A stretch of DNA of 31,271 bases from JBGSYN01 sp041750975 (lineage in GTDB: Bacteria; Pseudomonadota; Alphaproteobacteria; Geminicoccales; Geminicoccaceae). The DNA lies in assembly GCA_041750975.1 (NCBI GenBank), contig JBGSYN010000193.1:1-31271 (forward strand). Direction: 5' to 3'. The notes beneath the pieces are model-generated. The model saw only the letters and a list, made by a program, of their open reading frames with translations, was not told where the DNA came from and did no database searches. A program made the position numbers and the translations under genes. Of the stretch, positions 7,200-16,018 are shown in pieces (position 1 is the first letter of the stretch; the number at the start of each line of letters is the position of its first letter).

Positions 7200-7976
7200 T
7201 CAATCAATAATGTTGTAGCCACCGTCGATATAGATAGTGCCGCCGGTAATGAGTTTCGCCGCGTCGGTCGCCAAAAATGCGGTGGCCATGCCGACATCAT
7301 CGATGCCGACCAGAGACCGCGCCGGCGCCTTGGCCATGGCGCGATCGATCATCTCATCGAAGGAGGCAATGCCGGAAGCCGCACGGGTTTTCAGGGGCCC
7401 CGGCGAGATCGCATGGACCCTGATGCGTTTCGGTCCGAGTTCGGCCGCCAAGTAGCGCACCGCAGCCTCGAGCGCCGCCTTGACCGGTCCCATCATGTTG
7501 TAGTTTTCGACCACCACCTTGCTGCCGTAGTAGCTCATGGTGAATAGCGCGCCTCCATTTGTCATGAGCGGCTCGGCGAGCTTGGTCATGCGGATGAAGG
7601 AATGGCACGAGATATCCATGGCTTGAAGAAAACCGTCGCGCGAGCAGTCCACGACCCTGCCATGCAGATCTTCCCGCGGCGCATACGCAATCGAGTGCAA
7701 CAGAAAGTCGAGACGTCCCCAGCGCGCTGAAATCTCGTCGAATATCGCCTCGAGCGAACCCTCGGTGCGAAGATCAAGGGGCATGAAGATCGGCGCGCCG
7801 AGTGATTCCGCGAGCGGTTGCACAAAGGGCTTGGCCTTGTCGTTGAGATAGGTCACCGCCAGTTCGGCGCCGAGTGCGCGGAACGCAACCGCACAGCCAT
7901 AAGCAATCGATTGCTCGTTGGCGATCCCGGTGATCAAGCCGCGCTTGCCATCCAGGGTAAAGGCGTTGTGAACCAT
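7200..7976 (-). CDS. fabI: Enoyl-ACP reductase (NADH), FabI type
   Basis: This 258-residue short-chain dehydrogenase-fold enzyme reduces trans-2-enoyl-ACP in the last step of fatty-acid elongation. The N-terminal nucleotide-binding segment GIANEQSIAYG (residues 17-27) is the atypical Gly motif of FabI. Y159-x6-K166 with an earlier Tyr149 matches the catalytic set. SPGPLKTRAASGI follows as expected, and the C-terminus GGYNIID is typical. It lies 21 nt after ackA in a unit that begins with a MaoC-Pta fusion. That arrangement is known in alphaproteobacteria, often with a second fabI elsewhere. Whether this copy is the housekeeping enzyme cannot be told from the window. Confidence 0.94.
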   Translation of the reverse strand: MVHNAFTLDGKRGLITGIANEQSIAYGCAVAFRALGAELAVTYLNDKAKPFVQPLAESLGAPIFMPLDLRTEGSLEAIFDEISARWGRLDFLLHSIAYAPREDLHGRVVDCSRDGFLQAMDISCHSFIRMTKLAEPLMTNGGALFTMSYYGSKVVVENYNMMGPVKAALEAAVRYLAAELGPKRIRVHAISPGPLKTRAASGIASFDEMIDRAMAKAPARSLVGIDDVGMATAFLATDAAKLITGGTIYIDGGYNIID

Positions 7977-7997
7977 GAAGGCGTCTTCCCTCGGTAC

Positions 7998-9182
7998 TTA
8001 TTGGCGGCGGAGGAGGTCGAGCGTGTGCCGTGCGATCATCAGTTCCTCGTTGGTCGGCATGACATAGACCGCGATGCGGCTTCGAGCGGTGGAAATCCGC
8101 CCGCACCCCTCAGCGTTGGCCGAAGCGTCAAGCTCGACGCCGAGCCACGCGAGCCGCTCGCAGACTCGAGCCCTGATCAGCGAACTGTTTTCGCCAATCC
8201 CGGCCGTGAACACGAGACCGTCGACACCCGCCATGCCGGTTGCAAGAGCGGCAAACTCACGGGCGACGCGGTGAACGAAATAGTCGATCGCGAGCTTCGC
8301 CCCCGAAGCATCGCTCTTTTCCAGATCCCGCATGTCGTTGCTGATGCCGGAAAGACCCTTCAGGCCGCATTCATGATAGAGCAGATGCTCGATTGCCTGG
8401 TCCGACATGTTCTTGTTGGCGGCGAGGTAGAGGACCACCCCTGGGTCCAACTGCCCCGGACGCGTGCCCATGGGCAGCCCGTCGAGTGCCGTGAACCCCA
8501 TCGTGCTCTCGACGCTCCGACCATCCTGGATGGCGCACATCGATGCCCCGCTGCCGAGATGGCCAACCACGACTTTCCCCGCGGCGAGTTCGGGATCGAT
8601 ATCCCGCAAACTCCGCGCGATGTACTCATAGGAAAGCCCGTGAAATCCGTAGCGGCGCACACCTTCCTCGAACAGTGCTTCGGGAATGGCAAAGCGCTCG
8701 GCGACAGGGCTTTGGCCGCGATGAAACGCGGTGTCAAAACAGGCGACTTGAGGCAGATCGGGATATTCGACCCTTATAGCCCGAATGGGAGTAAGGTTGT
8801 TCGGCTGGTGCAGAGGTGCGAGCGGCACCAATCGGTCCAGCGTCTCCAGCACCGCGTCGGTGACGACCGTCGGCCGCGAATAGATGGGCCCGCCATGAAC
8901 GACACGGTGACCGACGGCCATGGGCGGGCCGGTCAGTCGTTCGGCAAGCCACAATCTGAGCTGCCGCAATGCCGATGGAATATCCGCCATCTCGCCCGCG
9001 GCGAAGGCATGATCGATCAGAACCTCGCCGCCGCCGTCCTTCCCTCGCAATCGGGCATGCGTGCCTATGCCGTCCAGTTGTCCGATGATCGTCGCCGTCA
9101 GGTCATTCTCGGAGCCGGCCGCAAACAGTTGGAACTTGATGCTGGAGGAGCCGGCATTGACGACGAGGATGGTATCAGCCAC
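7998..9182 (-). CDS. ackA: Acetate kinase (acetate/butyrate kinase family)
   Basis: The enzyme interconverts acyl phosphate plus ADP with the carboxylate plus ATP in the cytoplasm. The protein has 394 residues, a normal length. Signature 1 is VVNAGSSSIKFQ (residues 7-18). Signature 2 lies in MGFTALDGLPMGTRPG. HLGSGASM and GIGENSSLIR are further ASKHA-family phosphate and adenosine motifs. The start is GTG at 9182, five bases after the stop of the Pta-domain gene, so the two are translationally linked. The partner carries a hydratase domain fused to phosphotransacetylase. The physiological acyl group could therefore be acetyl or a longer acyl; acetyl is the default. Confidence 0.94.
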   Translation of the reverse strand: MADTILVVNAGSSSIKFQLFAAGSENDLTATIIGQLDGIGTHARLRGKDGGGEVLIDHAFAAGEMADIPSALRQLRLWLAERLTGPPMAVGHRVVHGGPIYSRPTVVTDAVLETLDRLVPLAPLHQPNNLTPIRAIRVEYPDLPQVACFDTAFHRGQSPVAERFAIPEALFEEGVRRYGFHGLSYEYIARSLRDIDPELAAGKVVVGHLGSGASMCAIQDGRSVESTMGFTALDGLPMGTRPGQLDPGVVLYLAANKNMSDQAIEHLLYHECGLKGLSGISNDMRDLEKSDASGAKLAIDYFVHRVAREFAALATGMAGVDGLVFTAGIGENSSLIRARVCERLAWLGVELDASANAEGCGRISTARSRIAVYVMPTNEELMIARHTLDLLRRQ

Positions 9183-9187
9183 AGGAG

Positions 9188-10582
9188 CTACCCCGGCGTC
9201 GGCTGCTGGAGCGCATGCGCGTAGAGGGCTGCAACCGCGCAGGAGGCGAGCTTGGCTCGGACCTTATCGGCACGGCTAGTCAGAATGATCGGCACTCGGG
9301 CGCCGAGAACGATGCCGGCGGCATCGGCATTGGCCAGAAAGCTTAAATTCTTGGCGAGCATGTTGCCCGCCTCGAGATCCGGGGCCAGGAGAATGTCGGC
9401 CATGCCCGCAACCTCGGAGGTAATCTCCTTCACCCGCGCGGCCTCGATGTCGATCGCATTATCAAGTGCCAGGGGACCGTCGAGCAGTGCGCCCTTGATC
9501 TGTCCCCGGTCCGCCATCTTGCAAAGCGCTGCGGCATCGATGGTCGATGGGATTTTGGGGCTGACGGTCTCGACCGCCGAAACGATGGCGACCTTGGGCA
9601 GTTCGTTGCCCAGCGCCCGCGCTAGATCGATCGCGTTCTGGACGATATCGGCCTTGGTCGTCAGGTCCGGAAAAATGTTGACCGCGGCATCGGTGATGAA
9701 AAGCGGCTTGGGGTAGGTCGGCACATCCATGATGAAGACGTGGCTGATCCGCCGCTCGGTTCGGATACCCGCTGTCTTGCTGACGACTGCGCCCAGAATT
9801 TCATCCGTGTGCAGGCTGCCCTTCATCAAGAGCTGGGCTTGCCCCTCGCGAACCAGGCCCACAGCCTGCTCTGCCGCGGCATGACTATGCGGCACATCGA
9901 CCAGTTCAAAGCCCGAAATATCGAGATCGCGCTCGGCCGCAATGGCATCGATTTTGTGCCGCGGCCCCACCAGAACAGGTGTGATGATGCCTTCTTGCAC
10001 TGCCAGGATCACGGCCTCGAGCACCGATGCCTCGCAAGGGTGGGCGACCGCCGTCCTGATCGGTGGGATCTCCTTGTTGCGGGCGATCACCCGGGCGAAG
10101 TGATCCCGCCGGTGGATCTGCAGCTGCGGCAGCTCGCTCAGTGGAACGCTTTGCTTCGTCTCGGGGGCTCTGACCTTCGCGATCCCGGTAAGGATGGTCT
10201 GGCCGTCCTGATTGAAACAGAGGCAATCGAGAACCACCGTGCGATCGACGGAATGCTTTGCCGATACCGTGACACGTGCTGTGACCGTTTCGTCAACATT
10301 CCCCGGTCGCTTGAAATCGAAACTCTGATGCACGTAGACCGTCCCCGGCCCAGGGAGTTGTGTGCCGAGAACAGAGGAAACAAGAGCGCCGCTCCACAAG
10401 CTGTGGGCGACGACACGGCCGGCGGGCGTTTGTTCGGCAAACCTGTCATCGAGATGAGTGGGGTTGATGTCGCCTGAAACGATCGCGAATTTGGCAATCT
10501 CGTCCCGCGTCAGCTTGCGGCTCAGTTCGGCCTGCATACCGATTTCGATTTCGTCGAATGTCTTATTCTCGATCTTTTCCAC
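9188..10582 (-). CDS. Bifunctional MaoC-type enoyl-CoA hydratase / phosphate acetyl(butyryl)transferase
   Basis: The 464-residue fusion has an N-terminal MaoC hot-dog domain (about residues 10-140). The hydratase motif D38-x-N40-P41-x-H43 is followed by AGRVVAHSLWSGAL. The C-terminal PTA/PTB domain (about 165-460) contains KGSLHTDEIL, FITDAAVNI and PDLEAGNMLAKNL. It would exchange acyl-CoA and acyl phosphate, while the MaoC half hydrates an enoyl-CoA or serves as a binding module. The start is GTG 10582, with a loose AGG upstream. It leads the five-gene minus-strand unit with ackA, fabI, the serine hydrolase and the small membrane protein, and is divergent from nagA across 136 nt. This fusion is widespread in alphaproteobacteria, so it is not new in itself. 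Confidence 0.93.
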   Translation of the reverse strand: MEKIENKTFDEIEIGMQAELSRKLTRDEIAKFAIVSGDINPTHLDDRFAEQTPAGRVVAHSLWSGALVSSVLGTQLPGPGTVYVHQSFDFKRPGNVDETVTARVTVSAKHSVDRTVVLDCLCFNQDGQTILTGIAKVRAPETKQSVPLSELPQLQIHRRDHFARVIARNKEIPPIRTAVAHPCEASVLEAVILAVQEGIITPVLVGPRHKIDAIAAERDLDISGFELVDVPHSHAAAEQAVGLVREGQAQLLMKGSLHTDEILGAVVSKTAGIRTERRISHVFIMDVPTYPKPLFITDAAVNIFPDLTTKADIVQNAIDLARALGNELPKVAIVSAVETVSPKIPSTIDAAALCKMADRGQIKGALLDGPLALDNAIDIEAARVKEITSEVAGMADILLAPDLEAGNMLAKNLSFLANADAAGIVLGARVPIILTSRADKVRAKLASCAVAALYAHALQQPTPG

Positions 10583-10718
10583 CGCGCCTGTTCCAGCCTT
10601 GTCAGAGACATCGCGTTACCGATGCCTGAAGCTAAGCAGCCAATGGGAGCGAATGCTAGCCACCGACGGTGACAATACGTCGACACGGATCAGTCAGCAA
10701 AACCGATAGGTCAAACGG

Positions 10719-11861
10719 ATGAAATTCGCACTCAGCGGGGTGCCGATATTTAACGGTGAGGCACTCCTCGAAAACAGCAGCGTCATTGTCGAAGACAGCC
10801 ATGTACTCGACGTGATCGCCGACGCAGCACTGCCCCATGATCTCGAGCGAATCATGCTCCAGGGCAAGATCCTGGCCCCCGGTTTCATCGATCTCCAGGT
10901 CAACGGTGGCGGCGGTCATCTCTTCAATGACCGGCCTACCGTCAAGACGATCCGGACCATCGCCGAGGCCCATTGGCCCTATGGGACAACTGGCTTGCTG
11001 CCGACCGTCATCACGGATCGCGATGACGTCATGGCCGAGGCGATCGAAGCCGTCGACACCGCGATCGGGAACGAGATCCCAGGGGTGCTGGGGATCCATC
11101 TCGAGGGCCCCTACATCAACACTCGCCGCAAGGGCGTTCACAGCGCCGACTGGATTCGTCCGCCCGGCCCTGAAACTCAGGCGCTTTTGACCTCCGCCCG
11201 CAAAGGCTGGACCTTGGTCACGCTGGCGCCGGAGATTACCGGCGCCGGTCTCGTGCGTGAACTCGTCGAAAACGGCGTCATGGTGGCGGCGGGCCATACC
11301 GAAGCCAGCTACGAGGAAATCGAGGCCGCGGTGGCGGAAGGCCTCTGCGGCGCCACGCATCTCTTCAATGCCATGAGCCAGCTTGGTGCGCGGACGCCCG
11401 GAACGGTCGGTGCCACCCTCGAGCTCGAGACCATGTTCGCGACGATGATTGTCGACGGGCACCACGTCCATCCTGCGGCCATGCGGCTTGCCTTCGCCGC
11501 CAAGGGACCGGGCAGGCTCTGTCTGATCAGCGATGCCATGCCCACGGTCGGTACCGAACTTGAAGAATTCGATCTCCAGGGACGCCGTATCCTGCGGCGG
11601 GATGGCAGGCTGACGACAGAAGATGGCACGCTCGCCGGCGCCGATCTGGGCATGGCGCAGGCCGTGCGCAATGCCTGCAGCATGATCGGCGCCTCGATCG
11701 AGCAGGCCCTTCAAATGGCGTCGCTGACGCCGGCCCGGATGCTGGGCCTTGACGACGAGCGCGGCTGGATCGCATCGGGCTATCGCGCCGACCTGGTGCT
11801 GATCGACGACAACGATATGGTGACGGGCACCTGGATCGGCGGCAAACGCGTCTTCGGGTGA
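10719..11861 (+). CDS. nagA: N-acetylglucosamine-6-phosphate deacetylase
   Basis: This cytoplasmic amidohydrolase deacetylates GlcNAc-6-phosphate during amino-sugar catabolism or cell-wall recycling. It has 380 residues. PGFIDLQVNGGGG (54-66) replaces the HxH motif, as usual in NagA. Metal ligands are Glu129 in HLEGPYI, His193 in AGHT and His214 in THLFNAM. The catalytic Asp272 lies in LISDAMP. ATG 10719 has only a weak upstream site (ATAGG). It stands alone: no nagB, nagK or PTS component is in the window, so glucosamine-6-phosphate must be handled elsewhere. It is divergent from the MaoC-Pta unit. A long open frame on the opposite strand is a shadow. Confidence 0.94.
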   Translation: MKFALSGVPIFNGEALLENSSVIVEDSHVLDVIADAALPHDLERIMLQGKILAPGFIDLQVNGGGGHLFNDRPTVKTIRTIAEAHWPYGTTGLLPTVITDRDDVMAEAIEAVDTAIGNEIPGVLGIHLEGPYINTRRKGVHSADWIRPPGPETQALLTSARKGWTLVTLAPEITGAGLVRELVENGVMVAAGHTEASYEEIEAAVAEGLCGATHLFNAMSQLGARTPGTVGATLELETMFATMIVDGHHVHPAAMRLAFAAKGPGRLCLISDAMPTVGTELEEFDLQGRRILRRDGRLTTEDGTLAGADLGMAQAVRNACSMIGASIEQALQMASLTPARMLGLDDERGWIASGYRADLVLIDDNDMVTGTWIGGKRVFG

Positions 11862-11984
11862 TCCCACAATTCGCCAGGATAGCGGAGGGATTCCGCAATC
11901 GATCGGCCGCGTCGTCGAAGCCCTCGGCGACCGGCCGCATACGGTCTTCGGTGGCCATGGGAGCTCAATCTGATGAACGAACTG

Positions 11985-12008
11985 GGGGCCCACCGCTCCA
12001 GCGGCCCC
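11985..12008. terminator. Possible GC-rich hairpin between nagA and the amidohydrolase gene
   Basis: GGGGCC (11985-11990) pairs with GGCCCC (12003-12008), with an internal CGCT/AGCG helix that makes a bulged stem. It sits in the 189-nt gap between convergent nagA and the M20 amidohydrolase. No T-run follows on either strand, so the terminator call is weak. I see nothing else in this gap. Confidence 0.25.
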
Positions 12009-12050
12009 ATGCTCGCCTGCCGCTCCTCGCCGCCCCGGTCTAGGCAGCGC

Positions 12051-13292
12051 TCAGCGAGTTGCGGCCAAGCTCTGAATAGCCTGCATCAGAACATTGGCAC
12101 CCTTGGCACAGTCCTCCCAGGAGGTGAACTCCTCGGGCGCGTGGCTGATGCCGCCGCGGCTCGGCACGAAAATCAAGCCGGACGGGGTAATAGACGCCAT
12201 GGATTGAACATCATGGCCCGCCCCGCAGGGCATTTTTCTGCAACTATATCCACAAGTCTGCACAACACCTTCGAGGATTTGGACAAGACCCCGATCGAGA
12301 GACATCGGCGCCAGCCAGCTGACCTCGTCGATTTCCACGGATAGGCCATGTAACGTCGCGGTCGCCCCGATCTCTTGCCGACAGCGCCCGGCGACCTTTC
12401 GCACCACCGCCTCACCGGTATCGCGGCCGATGATCGAGAACGTGGCAAGGCCGGGGATCGTATGGGCGAAATCGGGCTCGAGAGCGACCTTGCCAATGGT
12501 TACCCGGGTCTGGTTCGTGCCGATCTCGGCGATAATGTCGGGGATTCCATGAGCGAACGCGGCGAGACCCGCGAAGGCATCCCGTCGCAAGTGCATCGGC
12601 GTCGTCCCCGAATGATTGGCGACACCCTTGAACTTGACCGTCCAGTTAAAGACGCCGGAAATCTCCGTTGCAATGCCGATATCGATCCGGTCGGTCTCGA
12701 GAATCGGGCCTTGTTCGATGTGGAGTTCGACAAACGCCTTGATTTCGGCTGCTGGTCGTAAGGCTCGGTGAAGCAACTCTGGATCGAGGCCTTGCCGGCG
12801 CATGGCGTCGTGCAGATGAAGACCCGTATCGTCTCTGGCGCTCGTGTACCAATCGGGATCGACGATGCCGCACAATGCCTGGGAGCCGAGCATGCCGCCG
12901 AAGCGTCCTTCCTCCTCGGCGAATGCCACGATCTCGATCGGTAAGGCAGGCTCGAAGCCACCCTCGATAAGGGTGCGAACCGCTTCGAGCGCGGCACAGC
13001 AGCCGAGCGCGCCGTCGAACTCGCCGCCATTGGGTACGCTATCGAGATGGGAGCCCGCCAGAACCGCCGGCCCCTCACCCACATCCCAGCGGGCCAGCAC
13101 GTTGCCGACTTCATCCATTTGTGTGGCCAACCCGGCTTGCGCACAGCGCTGCATGAACCAAAGGCGGCCCGCCATGTCGGCGTCGGAGAAGCTGACGCGG
13201 TTGATGCCCGGCATGCCGTCGATACGACCGAATTGATTGATCGCGTCCATGTCGGAGCGCAGCCGCGCAAGATCAATCTGCAAATCAGGCAA
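12051..13292 (-). CDS. M20-family N-carbamoyl-L-amino-acid hydrolase / allantoate amidohydrolase
   Basis: This is a dinuclear metal amidohydrolase of 413 residues, cytoplasmic, with no signal peptide. Visible ligands are His82 and Asp93 in GSHLDSVPNGGEFDGALG, Glu127/128 in EEEGRFGG, His191 in HIEQGP and His384 in ISHAPEEFT. GVANHSGTTPM (223-233) marks the dimerisation-domain substrate site typical of this subfamily. Family members cleave the carbamoyl or ureido group from N-carbamoyl amino acids, ureidopropionate or allantoate; the exact substrate is not readable by eye. ATG 13292 overlaps the dppF stop by 8 nt (ATGCCTGA), so it is the last gene of the transporter unit. Its substrate may be something the transporter imports. 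Confidence 0.9.
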   Translation of the reverse strand: MPDLQIDLARLRSDMDAINQFGRIDGMPGINRVSFSDADMAGRLWFMQRCAQAGLATQMDEVGNVLARWDVGEGPAVLAGSHLDSVPNGGEFDGALGCCAALEAVRTLIEGGFEPALPIEIVAFAEEEGRFGGMLGSQALCGIVDPDWYTSARDDTGLHLHDAMRRQGLDPELLHRALRPAAEIKAFVELHIEQGPILETDRIDIGIATEISGVFNWTVKFKGVANHSGTTPMHLRRDAFAGLAAFAHGIPDIIAEIGTNQTRVTIGKVALEPDFAHTIPGLATFSIIGRDTGEAVVRKVAGRCRQEIGATATLHGLSVEIDEVSWLAPMSLDRGLVQILEGVVQTCGYSCRKMPCGAGHDVQSMASITPSGLIFVPSRGGISHAPEEFTSWEDCAKGANVLMQAIQSLAATR

Positions 13293-14091
13293 CCTGGATT
13301 CGGGGAACAGCGCGCATCAGTTCGCGGGTATAGTCGTGGCTCGGCCGATTGAAGACCTGGTCGCGGCTGCCCTGCTCGACGACCTTGCCACGATGCATGA
13401 CCATCACCGTATCGGCCAACGCTTCGACCACCGCCAGATCGTGGGAGATGAAGAGGTAGGTCAAGCCGAGCCGGGCCTGGAGATCGCGCAGAAGCTTGAG
13501 GACTTGGGCCTGCACCGAGACGTCCAGCGCCGAAACGGGCTCATCCAGAACGATCAATGAGGGCTCCACGGCAAGAGCTCGGGCGATCCCTATCCGTTGC
13601 GCCTGCCCGCCCGAAAACTCGTGCGGATAACGATCGATAAACTCCGGGCGCAGACTGACGAGTTGCATCAACTCCTCGACCCTCGCGGCCCGCTGGCTCC
13701 GATCCATGGCTGTCAGCGCGATCAGCGGCGCCTCGAGGATCTGGCGGACGGTTTTTCGTGGATTGAGCGAGCTCAACGGATCCTGAAAGACCAACTGCAC
13801 CGAGCGATGAACGCGGAGTTTTTCCTCGCCCTTGAGGCCTCGAACCGGTTTGCCCTCGAGAGTTATCCTGCCCTCGGAGGGTTCCATCAGACCGACCAGC
13901 ATCCGGGCCAGGGTGGACTTGCCGCAACCGCTCTCGCCGACAATGCCCAGCGTGCCGCCGCGGCGGACCTGAAGCGAGACCTGGTCGACGGCACGAAAGT
14001 CCGGCTTTCTAGCACCATACCAGGTGCGCCCGCCCAAAAACTCTTTCACGAGGTTCTCGCCTTCGAGAATCGTTGCCGACCGTTCAGCCAT
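13285..14091 (-). CDS. Peptide-type ABC transporter ATPase, DppF/OppF-like
   Basis: This is the second ATP-binding subunit of the importer, 268 residues. Walker A is GESGCGKST (52-60). The Q-loop lies in QLVFQDPLSSLNP, the signature is FSGGQAQRIGIARAL, Walker B is LIVLDEPVSALD, and the switch His is in FISHDL. The start at 14091 overlaps the preceding stop by 8 nt (ATGGCTGA). An upstream extension lies inside the previous gene and is not family-like. It ends soon after HDYTRELM and lacks the Cys-containing C-terminal extension seen in the DppD part of its partner. The protein is therefore shorter than many DppF proteins. Confidence 0.92.
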   Translation of the reverse strand: MAERSATILEGENLVKEFLGGRTWYGARKPDFRAVDQVSLQVRRGGTLGIVGESGCGKSTLARMLVGLMEPSEGRITLEGKPVRGLKGEEKLRVHRSVQLVFQDPLSSLNPRKTVRQILEAPLIALTAMDRSQRAARVEELMQLVSLRPEFIDRYPHEFSGGQAQRIGIARALAVEPSLIVLDEPVSALDVSVQAQVLKLLRDLQARLGLTYLFISHDLAVVEALADTVMVMHRGKVVEQGSRDQVFNRPSHDYTRELMRAVPRIQVA

Positions 14092-16018
14092 GACCGACCT
14101 CGTCCGCGCGAATGCAACGTGCGGCGTGATGCTGGTCAACGATACGTAGCTCGATCTCGCCTTGCCGGCAGGCATCGATCGCAAGAGAACAGCGGGGCGC
14201 AAAGGCACATCCGTCAGGCAGCCTGTTGACCGGTGGCGGCAGCCCGGGGATGGCATCCACCGCCCGATCCGGCTGCCCCAGAACCGGCACACAGGCGATC
14301 AGCCGTTCGGTATAGGGGTGGCGCGGACGTCCGAAGACCTCGCTGACCGGCCCCTGCTCGACAATCCGCCCGGCATACATCACCAGCACCCGCTCGCAGA
14401 GTTCCTGCACGACACCGAGATCGTGCGTGATGAAGATGAGCGCCGCCCCGGTCTTGCGACGCAGCTCGTTCAACAGCTCCAGGACGCGGGCTTGGGTGGT
14501 AACGTCGAGGGCAGTTGTCGGCTCATCCGCGATGATCAGATCCGGCTCGTTGGCGAGCGCCATCGCAATGACGACGCGCTGTCGCTGGCCGCCCGAAAGC
14601 TCGTGCGGATAGGCAAGGGCCTTGGCCGGCGGATCGGGTAGCCCGACCTCATCCAGGAGTTCGACGGCACGCCGCCGGGCGTCGCGAGCGGAGAGGCCCT
14701 GATGCCGCTTCAGACTTTCCGCGATCTGCTCGCCCGATCGCATCAAGGGGTTCAGGGTCGTCAGCGGGTCTTGAAAGATATAGGCGATCCTGCTGCCGCG
14801 TATGTCTTGAAGGTCGTGCAGGGAAAGGTCGAGCAGGTCGCGGCCGTCGAAGTCGATCCGGCCCTCGGTGATCTTGCCGGGCGGTGTCGGCACCAGCCCC
14901 AGGATCGACATCGCCGTGACCGACTTGCCCGAGCCGCTCTCGCCGACGATCCCCAGGCTGTCGCCCCGTGCGACAGAAAAATCGACACCATTGACGGCAC
15001 GGTAGATCTGATCGCCGACGTGGAACTGGGTGTGCAAATTCGTGATGGTCAAAAGCGCATCGGTCCGATCGGCGGGACCGGCTTCGGCTCGTGCCACATC
15101 CGTGCAGGCGACCGGGCGGGTCAGCGCCCCCGAGGCCAGACGCGGATCGAGGGCGTCGCGCAGGCCATCGCCCAGAAGATTGATGCCGATCACCAGCACC
15201 AGGATCAACACACCCGGCACGACCGAGACGTGCGGCGCATTGATGATAAGGTTGCGCCCATCGCCGAGCATCGAGCCAAGATCGGCCTGAGGCGGCTGCG
15301 CTCCAAGGCCAAGGAACGAGAGGCCTGCCGTTTCCAGGATCATCCAGCCGACCGTCGTCGACATCGTGATGATGATGACCGGCAGAACGTTGGGCAGGAT
15401 TTCGGAAAGAATGATCTTGCGGTCGCTCTGCCCCGAGATCCTTGCTGCCTCGACAAACTCGCGCTGCACCAGATTGAGCGTCGTGCCCCGCACCGAGCGG
15501 GCAAAGAAGGGGATATTGACGACCGCGATGGCGAGGAGCGCGTTCAAGAGCCCTGGACCGAGCGCGGCGACGATCGCCAGCGCAAGCAACAAATAGGGGA
15601 AGGCCATCAGCATATCGATGCCGCGCATCAGCACCTGATCGACCAATTTGCCGAAGAAGGCGGCGATGAGGCCGATTGTGCTGCCGATAATCGCGGCGAT
15701 CAGGGTTGCGGCGATGCCGACTGCGAGACTGACGCGCGCACCCCAGACCAGCCTCGAAAGGATATCGCGGCCAAGTTGATCGGTGCCAAGGAGGTGCCCC
15801 TCCGAGAACGGGCGGATCAGGCGGTTGGCCGGTTCGGTGAGATTGGGGTCCTGCAACGGCAGGATTGGTGCCGCGACAGCGATGGCCACGATGACCACGA
15901 CGATCACAAGCCCGATCACCGCAAGCGTGTTGCGCCGCAGGCGGCTCCATAAGCTTGGCCGGCTTGAACGCCGGGTTTGCTCGCCGGCAGTGCTGCTCCC
16001 GACACTGGATACTGCCAT
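14084..16018 (-). CDS. Fused ABC permease-ATPase (DppC-DppD in one polypeptide)
   Basis: One uninterrupted 644-residue frame carries two transporter subunits. Residues 1 to about 292 are a DppC permease: first membrane helix at about 31-52, conserved LLGTDQLGRDILSR, and an EAA-type loop FVEAARISGQ at about 188. After a short linker (about 293-320) comes a DppD ATPase. It has Walker A GESGSGKS (359-366), signature LSGGQ (474-478), Walker B LIIADEP (494-500), and a C-terminal GCAFAPRC region with further cysteines. The true start is ATG 16018, overlapping the dppB stop by one base (TGATG). The longer upstream frame to 16510 lies inside dppB and is nonsense. No stop or frameshift separates the domains, so the fusion looks genuine. 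Such fusions are annotated in other proteobacteria. Confidence 0.93.
   Translation of the reverse strand: MAVSSVGSSTAGEQTRRSSRPSLWSRLRRNTLAVIGLVIVVVIVAIAVAAPILPLQDPNLTEPANRLIRPFSEGHLLGTDQLGRDILSRLVWGARVSLAVGIAATLIAAIIGSTIGLIAAFFGKLVDQVLMRGIDMLMAFPYLLLALAIVAALGPGLLNALLAIAVVNIPFFARSVRGTTLNLVQREFVEAARISGQSDRKIILSEILPNVLPVIIITMSTTVGWMILETAGLSFLGLGAQPPQADLGSMLGDGRNLIINAPHVSVVPGVLILVLVIGINLLGDGLRDALDPRLASGALTRPVACTDVARAEAGPADRTDALLTITNLHTQFHVGDQIYRAVNGVDFSVARGDSLGIVGESGSGKSVTAMSILGLVPTPPGKITEGRIDFDGRDLLDLSLHDLQDIRGSRIAYIFQDPLTTLNPLMRSGEQIAESLKRHQGLSARDARRRAVELLDEVGLPDPPAKALAYPHELSGGQRQRVVIAMALANEPDLIIADEPTTALDVTTQARVLELLNELRRKTGAALIFITHDLGVVQELCERVLVMYAGRIVEQGPVSEVFGRPRHPYTERLIACVPVLGQPDRAVDAIPGLPPPVNRLPDGCAFAPRCSLAIDACRQGEIELRIVDQHHAARCIRADEVGHG

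Noticed and set aside
7818..9224. Long plus-strand open frame (468 codons) across ackA
   Set aside because: It lies opposite a gene with complete acetate kinase signatures and has no recognisable family sequence. The same applies to long frames opposite nagA, the fused permease-ATPase, ngg and the M20D gene.
10583..10718. Pho box for the MaoC-Pta unit (such units can be phosphate-regulated)
   Set aside because: Only one half-site-like ATTGTCAC is visible on the minus strand, with no second half at the right spacing.
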